Of a DNA stretch of 64,000 nt, positions 13,886 through 31,921 are shown piece by piece; within the stretch, counting starts at the first letter, position 1, and each line of letters begins with the position of its first letter. The stretch is from Apostichopus japonicus (taxonomy: Eukaryota; Echinodermata; Holothuroidea; Aspidochirotida; Stichopodidae). A program made the translations under genes and the position numbers. The notes beneath the pieces were generated by a model. It saw only the letters and a program-made list of their open reading frames with translations, searched no databases and had not been told where the DNA came from. Location of the stretch: NCBI RefSeq assembly GCF_037975245.1, contig NC_092574.1, positions 5,570,713 to 5,634,712 on the forward strand, given 5' to 3'.

Positions 13886-14270
13886 GGGTATTCCAAGGGC
13901 GTAGGAACCGGGGGGGGGGGAGGGCTGGGGGCGCCAGCCCCCAAGTGAAAAATATGGGGGAGCGGAAGTATCATTCCGCCCCCCGCTCCGCAAGTCAGAA
14001 AACCCCTTTTTCATTTCCAAATGAGAAAAAAATCTCATTTGGAGCACCAAATTGCATCTAAGGCCAGGTGAAATTGCAAAATTATTTACAAAATGGAATG
14101 GGTGTTGAAGTGTGCTATATTGCACCAAATTGCATCTGAGGCCACCTGGAAATGCAAAAAAAATTCAAAAGGGGAGGGGGACACTCATTCCCTTAGACCC
14201 CTCCCCCAGGCCGGCCATCAGTCTTCAGCCCCCCCACTCAAAAGTACCTTCCTACGCCACTGGGGTATTC
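13886..14270. mobile_element. hAT-like MITE with perfect 8-bp target duplication
   Basis: An element of 369 bp (13894-14262) starts CAAGGGCGTAGGAA and ends TTCCTACGCCACTG, so the terminal inverted repeats match the CAGTGGCGTAGG type with two changes at the left end. It is bounded by an exact 8-bp duplication GGGTATTC at 13886-13893 and 14263-14270. The interior has G-runs, C-runs and two GCACCAAATTGCATCT blocks. An intact duplication implies a fairly recent insertion. No transposase is encoded, so it must have been mobilised in trans. Confidence 0.85.
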
Positions 14271-17180
14271 CACTAAGGTTACCTGTACAGAAAGTGTGAA
14301 TGAATCTGATTACATCCAGGATGCTTATTTCAAATGATCGGGACACTGTTAATCTTTCAGTCCTGGATGGCAATCAGCAAAGGTTAACAGCAAGAGTGAA
14401 TTAATTGGAATGCATACATGGGTGTGAATGTCTATGACAGTATAGTGATTCAAGATCCAGTTTAGTGTTAGGTAAGTCAGGGCAATTACTAACATCAATA
14501 ATCAATGTATTGGATTGCATACATTTGTATATTAATTCTAGATTAGAATATGCTTATGCTATAATTCATTTCATCAAATCCATAACAAAGTCTACATTTT
14601 ATCTTGCCAGTATTTCCTCACAGCAAACAACATAGTTTGTCTGTTTACTTTTTTGGTCTGTTTATTCAAATACTAAGTTTCTTTTTAGATCACAAGTGTC
14701 CTTCATCAGTGTGATAGTAGATGTCTTATAGTTTCATGGCTTTACTACCATTAGGGTCTCTTAGTAGTGGCTGCTTTATTTACAAATCAACTACTACAAT
14801 GTGAGAAAATTGAAGAATTATTTTTGTTATCAAATTTACTTGAAACCTTCACATTGTATCCTTTAACTGTTCCTTAAAATATTACCCTATATTAACATGA
14901 ATCAAAAGCTTGGTTAATTCGCATTGAATGTCTACTTGCATGAGGTAATTTATGCAGTAAGTTGGGGTGGAAGCACCTTTGTAACATCTCACCATGCTAG
15001 GTGCTATTCATGGCATATTGGTGTTAGAGTGGTGTTAGAGTAACATACTGGTATTAATTATTGAGCTGGACTTTGGTAATGTTGATAGGTACAATCAGTG
15101 ATGGGGTATGGTATTCCATGAACTCATTCTGCAGACACCTAACCATGCATTGCAAGATTTATTGATATTTTCAAGAACTTGAACAGCCTTTGTAGCCAAA
15201 AGTTCTAGTAAATTGGGTATTCATTTTAAAAAGGAAGCCTTTTGACTTTGACCACATGAATATGTGGTTGCTTAGCATTGTAAAACAACTGCCTTCCAGA
15301 CCAGTTATTATTGTCTACCTCTTGTAAAGAGCTAAAAATGGAGTGTGTGTTATTAGCAATTCATTAATTTTGATGCACTACCCATTACTTTATACATTTC
15401 AACCACAGATGTCTGCAAGTAATAAAATTGATGGCTTTCTAGTGTTAAAGCCGCATTATTAATTCCATTATCAACACAGTCAAACCAGTACCCATCTCTT
15501 AGGTCTTTTTTGGCACTAATATGTTCCAAGTAATCAAACAATAGGGGCAATATAACTTTTTTGCCTATTGTATAGACCTAGGAATGAAATATCCAAACGT
15601 CAACATCACTTTGTTAACCTAATGAAGTACAGTTATTTTTCAAACATTAACTGGGCGCCTGGGCAAGCAAAAGTTTTGACCTGAGTATGTGATATTGAAG
15701 AACCATGTAGGGCCTTCACAGTGAAGTACTTTGACTGAACTCATTATATTCGTGGATTCTGCCAGCAAAGCAAGTAATAACTCAAGGGTATTTGATAACG
15801 TATCCTGTATTGAATGGCTCGCTCAGCTACAGAAACAATTTTTTCTGAGAGAAACCTTAAAATGTGCTAATTTGGGACAGACACATGTAATGGTGAAAGG
15901 TATAGTGACTGCATGAAATATGAAGCCCAATGTACAACCCTGAATGGAAAGGTCAATACAATTGCCTGTGCATGTGTCCAATGTTTATGTCTGAAATATT
16001 CATTTTGTGAACTTCCTGTTCGATACGTTGGTAAGTGGGCCACAATTTTTGCAAACTGTTCATTGAAACATATGAGTTTGTATTTATTATGCATTCACAA
16101 TACATAGGTTTTATTACATATGTAGTTATTATGTTAGGCTACATTAACACTAGCTGCTTTATGTTATAACTTCATACTTAAATAAGGTTTCCCTTCTACA
16201 TAATACCTTTGCATAATTAATTTGTATTTTGGTCTAATAAGTGCATTTTGCCATGAAGAAATGAAATAGAATGGTATAGCAAGGAATTAATTTCCCAACA
16301 GACCACAACCTTTTGTTACAAGTTCATAAAGCACCATTTACAAAAATTGTGTCAGTTTTATAGCTTTTCAGAATTTTAAGTTTTCTCAAAACTTCAAACC
16401 CATCAAGATTTGTAGTGACATTACTCTGCTGATCATTTAAAGTTGAGAATATTGGCATTTGTTCATCCAGGCTATTTACTCCTGAAGTAAGAAAAAGAAG
16501 TGATAGAGGTTATTATACAGATTCAATTTTTCAGAATATACAGTTATATTTTGAAAAGTTAGAAGTGTGATTTATTTAATGGTTTTTTTAAATAATGAAC
16601 AAATCATTCTGTAAATAGTGTTTGTGTATGCAAAATGATTATCTATTTTCACCATATGAAACAGACTTATGAGGAGGGTGTGTTATCAGCTTGATCAGAA
16701 ATATTGACTATCTTTGGGAGGTTACAAGAATGCAGATTTGATTATCTGTACAACCAGAAAGGTGGTTTGAGTTTTACCATCATTTGTAAATATTCATTAA
16801 CTTTATTATGCCTATGCATGAAGACAACATTTCTTTATTCAGAATATTATGTTTGTCAGCTTAAAATTAACATAATTAAATCTCTTGCAGAATCTGTTAG
16901 TATTAAATATAGTTAGTTTATTTAGTTTCCTAGCTTACAAGACTATAATTTATTTTGTTTTTTTTTGTATTTTGTTCATGCCAAATAGAAGTTTTTTTCT
17001 TTCTTTTTCTTTTTCTTTCATAACCTCTTGTAAATAGTTGCTACTGGTCAAACTAGTGGATAACTTGAGGTGTTTTATAGGTAACCTATATGATATTGTT
17101 AGTTTTTTCTTATCTCCTAGTATTAAAAACAATTAGTGTCTGCTAAAAAAGGAAAGAAAATGTCCTGGTTTAAGAGGTTG

Positions 17181-17626
17181 CATAGCTCCCAACTCTTGAG
17201 AAGGCAAATGCTGGTCCATGCCACGAATCGCCGTCCTGGGGGAGGGGTATAAGGGGAGGGGGACACTATAAGGGGAGGGGTGTCCCCCTCCCCTTTTGAT
17301 TTTTTGGGGAATCCTGGTGATGCCTACATGTAAAATGGTGGCACTTAGAAAGGCTTTGTTCATTCTTTCCCGTGGCATGAAATTGTTCGCTGCTCGCCCC
17401 AATGAAAAGAAATATAGGCTAATTTGAGGTTCAAATGATGCTGTAAAGGAGGTTTTATACTCTATTATGCTAAATGCTAAAGAAATGATGGTTGCTAAGT
17501 CAAAATTTGATGCAATTTTTTTTATGTATACTTGACAATTACAATGCGGGTTTTTCGGACGCTTGCGCAGGTTTGGGTGTTAGAATGCGGGTCCAACCGC
17601 GAATTGCGGGTCAGTTGGGAGCTCTG
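17181..17626. mobile_element. Candidate hAT-like relic with short inverted ends
   Basis: The left end carries AGCTCCCAACT and the right end carries its exact inverse followed by CTG, giving 11-bp inverted termini about 445 bp apart. The interior has G-rich and C-rich runs resembling those in the MITE at 13894. No clean target duplication was found. Confidence 0.4.
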
Positions 17627-18458
17627 GGTTGTCCCCCCCTCCTCTCCAAAAATTATCTAGTATAGTCCCAGAAATGAAAGATCCAGTATCACAATGCCTT
17701 CCTTTACCAACAAGGTTGGTATCAGCCGGAGGCCCTTGAGACAAACAGTTAAGTTTTAAGTGATTTACTTGCCAACCTCCTAGAATTTTACTGTTACCAT
17801 CTTCAAACAATTTCAGGAATCTGTCTTCTTACCCAAGTGTTCAACTTGCTGTGTTTCTATCCAATATCAAGTAAGGAAGGGATGTAATTACATCGGACTC
17901 TTAAGTCTCTCATTTGGTAATGATATTGGCAATGAAGTTTAAACTGACATTGAACACTGATCCAAAGAGAGTAAGGTTTCTGGATTGGTTACCATGGTAA
18001 GAAGAAACTTGATCATGTGAGTTATTGATATCTCAGACCATGTGGTAGCAATTGGGCAGTAACAGTACTATCATTGCACTCCAGTATCATCCTTAAAATC
18101 TGTAGCCCTCATTGATATAAATGAAGAGATAGAATTAAAAGCATGTGAAACAAGGTAGTGGATCAAGCAAACATATTGAAGACTCTCTCTCCTCTAATCA
18201 CTGTTTGGCTACCTTTCAATAGACATTTTGATTATGTTTTCCTGCTTCAGTGGACATTTGTAACTAGTAGCTATTATCTGTATTAAATGCAAATTTGGTG
18301 TATTCTTGCAACAGCACTGGTCTAGTTATATCTAATCAAAGTATTTGTTTACTTTGGAATCTTGTCTCCTGTTTATATGCAAAATTCATGGAACTGTTTA
18401 ATATAGAGCTCAGGTGAGCAATTTAAGGAGATCTGTAATATCTTTCCAGACTGAAAAT

Positions 18459-18775
18459 CCCAGGAATAGACTTGTTACTGTTCACTGATATTAGGATCCA
18501 GTACAATGAGGGCTTATTCTTGTAGCTCTACCAGTAAATCCCAGGAATAGACGTTACTGTTCTCTGACAATGGGATCCAGTACAATGTGGGCTTATTCTT
18601 GGAGCTCTACCAGTAAATCCCGGGAATAGACGTGTTACTGTTCACTGACATTAGGATCCAGTACAATGAGGGCTTATTCTTGTAGCTCTACCAGTAAATC
18701 CCAGGAATAGACTTGTTACTGTTCACTGACATTAGGATCCAGTACAATGTGGGCTTATTATGGAGCTCTAACAGT
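18459..18775. repeat. Minisatellite, ~80-bp unit, 4 copies
   Basis: CCCAGGAATAGAC-type starts recur at 18459, 18540, 18619 and 18700, giving unit lengths of 81, 79 and 81 bp. Each unit ends with GGGCTTATTCTTGTAGCTCTACCAGTAAAT-like sequence. The copies differ by only a few bases, so the array expanded recently. Confidence 0.9.
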
Positions 18776-19639
18776 CTTCCACGTATGGTTTATAAGTTCA
18801 CATCTTTACAGTAAGGTCGTATTTCTCTTCCAAATGTTAGCTGTTAGTGACTTCAAATTGGTGCTGTCTTGCTTATGTCTTCATAGCAGTCTTTGCTGTG
18901 AAGATAAGCTTAAATTTTGTCATGTTCAGATATTGCAAATAAAGAACATTTATTTGCAACTAGTAATATACTTGATCAATCCTACTTCATTTTGTAACTG
19001 TAGCATATGTTTGTATCCTTTTCTGAAGCAATATCATTAACTCCTAATTTAACCCAATACATGTATCTTGTGTTTTGTTTTGTTTATTGTTCTTTGAGGG
19101 GTTCCTTCGGGGGGGGGGGGGTGTTTCTATCAAAGGTATTGTTAATAATAGAGACAATAAAAGTAATAAAAATGCTAATACTCAAAATAAAAATGAAAGA
19201 AAAGTAGTCAATTTATTTAGATAATATCTTAAACCAAATATTAGTACACAATGTGTAAATTCATATACATTTCAAGTTAGAAATCTGTAACTGCAAGAAC
19301 TTAAAACTATGTTCTAAATAATGACACTTAGCTCTAGTTAACTGAAACATCACCAAAGCTGAATACTTTTAAAGACTTGTCCAGCTTGCAACCCTCTCAT
19401 TCCTCTCACCATCACCAAGTCCTCATGATGCCCAAAGCTTTTATCCTAGTTGATTCAAAGTTAAAACTGGAATAATTCAAAATTAACCTAGTACTGGTAG
19501 TTAATATTTCAAGGCAACTATCACTCATGACACAGCATATAATAAGTCAGGTCAAGGCTCAAGATGATGTATTGCCCCATTTTGCTTTCTCCGTTTCCTG
19601 GTAGCACTCTGCATGATTGACTGTGATGTAACATTTCAA

Positions 19640-20360
19640 TACACATGACATTGTTGTATACAGATAATGTACAAAGTACAAAAATGTACAGACAATGTAC
19701 AAAGTTTATACCACTAGCTCATAACCCTTAGTCCATTAACATAATTTCATACACATCACATTGTATACAAACCAACAAGTTTATACCACTAGCTCATAAC
19801 CCTTAGCCCATTAACATAATTTCACACACATCACATTGTTGTATACAAACCACTAGCTCATAACCCTTAGCCCATTAACATAATTTCATACACATCACAT
19901 TGTTGTATACAAACCAACAAGTTTATACCACTAGCTCATAACCCTTAGCCCATTAACGCAATTTCATACACATCACATTGTTGTATACAGACTACTACAA
20001 GTTTATACCACTAGCTCATAACCCTAAGTCCCATTAACATAATTTCATACACATCACATTGTTGTATACAAACCAACAAGTTTATACCACTAGCTCATAA
20101 CCCTTAGCCCATTAACATAATTTCATACACATCACATTGTTGTATACAGTTTACAGACTACTACAAGTTTATACCACTAGCTCATAACCCTTAGTCCATT
20201 AACATAATTTCATACACATCACATTGTTGTATACAAACCAACAAGTTTATACCACTAGCTCATAACCCTTAGTCAATTAACACAATTTCATACACATCAC
20301 ATTGTTGTATACAGACTACTACAAGTTTATACCACTAGCTCATAACCCTTAGTCCTTCAA
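19640..20360. repeat. Minisatellite, ~62-90 bp unit, about 9 copies
   Basis: The block CTAGCTCATAACCC recurs about nine times, with TTAACATAATTTCATACACA and CACATTGTTGTATACA between. Unit length varies because short blocks (ACAAACCAACAAG, CAGACTACTACAAG) are present or absent. The array is intergenic, downstream of VAMP7. Confidence 0.88.
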
Positions 20361-20802
20361 CAAATTAACATAATGGTATCAGTAGTTGAAGATAATACAC
20401 AATCTCGCATAGGATGTACTGCCTTACAAGCAATGCATATAGTCTAATGTTTTATAAAACAATAAAAATACAAAATTAATGAAAGTGAAGCAACTAGTTT
20501 AAAATAAATGTAGGACTGGAAAGGCAAAGAGTAAATACAGTTTGATTTATATCGAGCAAAACAAAATGGAAGATGTAAAGACCCCCAGTTTCAAAAGAAA
20601 ACATGTATTTCTGAGGAAAATTGGCCCATAATCAAGGTATCTGAAATGTATGAATTTTAATAGCTAAATGATCATTCAGTTTTCAGGGTTGAATCATGCA
20701 TGGCAATACACTTGTCAAGCTCTAATAGCCCTTATTTCTGGGTCCCTCTTAATAAAAAGATACCTTTTACTGTACTTCATTTGAATCTTATTTCACACAC
20801 CA

Positions 20803-20975
20803 ATTGTTAGACCCAACATGAAGATTCCTTTAACAATTGAGAGTGCCTGGAGAGTACACATCAAGATTACAACAGATAATGTGGTGGACCCATTGTTAGA
20901 CCCAATATGAAGATTCCATTAACAACTGCCAGTGCCTGGAGAGTACACATCAAGAGTACAACAGATAATGTGGTG
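20803..20975. repeat. Two-copy tandem duplication, 89-bp period
   Basis: The stretch starting TTGTTAGACCCAACATGAAG and ending AACAGATAATGTGGTGG is present twice, with a period of about 89 bp and a handful of differences. Confidence 0.85.
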
Positions 20976-21098
20976 GCTGGGAGGAGTGGGAAGCAGGTTT
21001 GGTCATTGGAGAGGTTAAGTATAAAATTCACAATTTCTTTCTAAATTGCTGTATGCTTTGATGCATTTCTTGCACACTATGCACTTTTCTGTCTCCCA

Positions 21099-21104
21099 TT
21101 TATT
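21099..21104 (-). terminator. Candidate VAMP7 polyadenylation signal
   Basis: The minus strand reads AATAAA here, about 380 bp past the VAMP7 stop codon (21488-21486). It is the nearest canonical hexamer I found downstream on that strand. Confidence 0.4.
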
Positions 21105-21194
21105 GACAGATTTCATAATAATGTTTGATATCAATTTATACCTAATTCATATCAACTCTCTGCTTGAATGAAGACTTATCCAGCGAAATTTGCA

Positions 21195-21320
21195 AAAGTT
21201 TATCAAAGTTATCCTGATTATCCCTCCAAAGTTATAATCCTGATTATCCTTCCAAAGTTTGATTTGAGATTATCCTGGTTATCCCTCCAAAGATTATCCT
21301 GATTATCCCTCCAAAGTTAT
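21195..21320. repeat. Short tandem repeat, ATTATCCCTCCAAAGTT-like units
   Basis: About five imperfect copies of CCTGATTATCCCTCCAAAG-like sequence lie in the probable VAMP7 3' flank. The spacing is irregular. Confidence 0.65.
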
Positions 21321-21485
21321 AATGGTTATCATCAAATTAAAAACTCTTTGTATCGTAAAAATGTGTATCAATAATCCCAAAGTAACAAGATGTAGTCCCA
21401 TGTGATCTACAGCTGCCAGAAGATCTAGCCAGGGTATCCTGATCCATCGATATCACCGAACACTATTGAAATTAATTCAACATGG

Positions 21486-28883
<7,398 letters not shown>

Positions 28884-29295
28884 CTTTACAGATCACACTT
28901 GCTATTCACATTAAAGCAACAATGGACTTTCTGCAAATGAAACAAAACTCAGTTAGCACTTGGGCTGTCTGTGTGGACTGGTATTTGCTATTAAATATGA
29001 ATTGTTACAGTGAATGACGTGACACATAAATGATAAAAGAACACAATAAAAGTAAACAAAACAAAGCTTTTGGTCAAAGCATTAAATTTGGCATCAAATT
29101 GATCTCTTTATGTAATAACTGTTTGGCATCTAGTACAGTATTCAATGCCATAGATTAGATTAGAAAGATTGATGAACTGCGGAGCTGGAAAGCTTGTTGT
29201 TAATTATAAATATATATACGTAGTATGTGAATTCAGTTATAGCAGTATAGTGCTCAATACAACTGGTGCAGAGCTATATAGATTTATGTAAAATC

Positions 29296-29466
29296 ACGCT
29301 ATTCCATCGCGTTGCAACTCAGAGTTTCACGCACACATTGAGTTCTTTTCACTGTGGCGATCATCAGACAATTCTGATTGAGTTGCCAACAAGTTACATG
29401 ATGATCGCAGCAGTGAAAAGAACTCAATGTGCATGAAATTCTAAGTTGCAATGCGATGGAATAGCG
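29296..29466. repeat. Long hairpin: ~70-bp inverted arms, ~32-bp loop
   Basis: The left arm 29296-29366 (ACGCTATTCCATCG...GCGATCATCA) is matched in inverse by 29399-29466, with about seven mismatches and small indels. The loop is at 29367-29398. AT-rich TATATA sequence flanks both sides. It lies in the spacer between the VAMP7 and CORO7 starts. It could be a foldback-type element, or a transcribed stem able to feed a small-RNA pathway. Confidence 0.85.
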
Positions 29467-30172
29467 TTTTTATACATATATCTATATTTATATATACCAC
29501 ATTTATCCAGAGGAATCTCAACTGTTAGACATGCAACCAAATGAGGAATAAAATTGAAATGATCAGAGAATGGCAACACCACATCACCATACTTTCATTT
29601 GAGATAGACTAGTGACTAGTTTAACAAATAACCACAATATTATTATATCAAAACCAAGCTTAGGCCTGCACTGGCAATGACATTTTACTCTTGCCAATTG
29701 ATCTAACGTTAGAATAAGATTTTTAGAGTTATGCTTTAAACTGGACTGCGATGTCGTACTATTAATCCAAACAATTTGATGCAGTACCAACATCACATGA
29801 CTGTACAACACCGTCAACACGTACCATTAGGTCTGTCAACATAGGCTTTTAGCCGTGTTATACTGTGATTGTGACTGTGTTACTTTGTACTCCGAATCTC
29901 TAACTAAAGGGTCAGACTCTAGTGTGGTGTTTATGTTTAACTTTTATCTTCAGCGCAATAAGTTTACCTGACATTTTCGTGAGACACCACCACTGTATAC
30001 TCTAGGTTATATTGCTTCTGAAGATCCAATTGATACAACAATCTTATGCTATTTACACAAATTGTTCTGCATTATTTTGGAACTTGTAATTTGAGTATCT
30101 ACAGTACGTCCTTCTCCGATTGTGGCACTATGGCTATATACAGTATGTACTTGTGTGTTTATACTTTAGTCG

Positions 30173-30825
30173 ACCGGTGTGAAGTTAGATACTTATTCCG
30201 CGTTCCTCGTTCGACATTCGCGAATAAGTAACTGTAGTACACATGTTACTTATTCATAATGGATTCGATATACAACTATGGAAAGCCTTTTGCCTCTGTA
30301 CGAGATGATCAAGGTTTTTTGTCGAAAAAGTACATTTTAGTGTATTTTTCCAAAGATAATGAAGTTTTATCAATGGGTCATATGAACTCTGAAGACGATG
30401 TAGAAAATTAACATAATGCGTCTTCCCCGGTCCAAACGTGGTCATTTAAATTGGTCAAGCCCTAATCCATGAAGCACGCATTGGATCACCAAACCGATGG
30501 GTAACATGAACTCTACGGACATTGTAGAAGAGTACCATAATGCGTCTTGCACCGTCCAAAGAGTGTTTGACCAATTTAAATGACCACTAAATCATCATGA
30601 AAGTAACGGGACCTGAAAAAATCCCTTAAGGCCCTAATCAAAACCAGCAGGCCTTAGACCACCTAACCAATTGGTCATATCATGGAGGTAAAAACAGAAC
30701 CTCCATGGTCATATGAACTCTAAGGACATTGTAGAAAGGTACCATAATGCGTCTTGCCCGGTCCAAAGAGTGCAAAGAGAACGTCGAACGAGGAACGAGG
30801 AATAAGTATCTAACTTCACACCGGT
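30173..30825. mobile_element. Element with ~45-bp terminal inverted repeats
   Basis: ACCGGTGTGAAGTTAGATAC and the next 25 bases at 30173-30219 recur in inverse at 30781-30825, with two or three mismatches. The interior (about 560 bp) is itself partly symmetrical: GGTCATATGAACTCT and CATAATGCGTCTTGC(A/C)C blocks recur three times, and AATTTAAATGACCA appears in inverse. No open frame of note and no clear target duplication. It is best described as a MITE or foldback element. Confidence 0.78.
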
Positions 30826-31921
30826 TTTTGAGTTTGATGTCTACAAAGTTTTTGACTAGAATCAAACTATCAAATTATGCCAGAGAGGAATGCACATGAC
30901 CATAGATCCACACAGTGTGTTTTACTATCCTTGAGCTGAATCAAATAAAATAGCGTAAACATGTTGCACCGAAATGGTCAAACAAGTAAAGTGAAACAAT
31001 CCAGGAAGTCGCAAAGCCAAGCAGTACAAAAGAGGCGTTGCAAATTTTGTTTGAGGTCGTACACAGAAAAGAAGGCAGCAGAACCATCATTTCGAAGAAC
31101 TGGAGATTGTGCATGAGAAGCAACAAGCAGGCCGGGTATTGAACTTTAACCCAGCTGGACAGACCAGAACTGATTTTCATTTATAAAGTATCCTTAATTT
31201 CGTTAATTAGGCCTAAGAATTGTAATCTGAGTAAGATATCAATCTCACGAGAGATTGTAATAAGGACCCACACACCCCTCCCTCAAACGCATGTGTAGAG
31301 CATCAGCCAATTGATAAAGCCACAAATCGTATTGTTTTTGAAATCTATAGTAATCAATGACAATGTTGGCAAACAAACGTTGGTTATTCAGCAGCAGCCC
31401 TCACAAGTTATACATAAGTAAACAAAGTAACATCACATACAGTAGACTCGGATAGAGCCTTTTAAGGAGAAACATTAACAAGCCAAACACTATTGGGGTA
31501 GGGGCGCTGTAATGACATCATCCAATTGTCTTGTCTCATGCTGGCGAAGGAAATTCAACACACATTGTCGTAAAAGAAAACCGTTTGCTTCATTGTATTT
31601 CTCTAATACGTTCTTCATTATCAGCATACAGCAGGATTAGCTTAGAAATGACTAGGTTTGTGTCTCTTTTAATATTTATTCATTGTTATTGTGTTTTTTT
31701 TCTTTTCACTTAAAGAATTTCACATTTTTACCATAAAATCATAATTTAATATAACAGTAATAATGCACAGCATTAATTGTTCAACAGAGGCAGTGCAGTT
31801 GTATAGTCTACCAATAACATATTGCACATGTAGATAAATGACACAAGATTGCTTGATAATTTTTTGCTCTATAGCACGTCTTCCCTTTTGGTCAACTTGA
31901 ACAGGAGAACCTTTCGACAGG

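Larger units (their letters stand above)
14271..21485. other. Intergenic spacer between convergent ILK and VAMP7
   Basis: No gene is recognised in this stretch. It includes the 3' flanks of both genes, a candidate hAT-like relic at 17181-17626, and minisatellites at 18459-18775, 19640-20360, 20803-20975 and 21195-21320, listed separately. Open frames here are short, unlike known proteins, and in AT-rich sequence. Confidence 0.6.

Noticed and set aside
15353-15550. Minus-strand 65-codon frame downstream of ILK
   Set aside because: No recognisable domain, no neighbouring exons with matching phase, and the length is expected by chance in this sequence.
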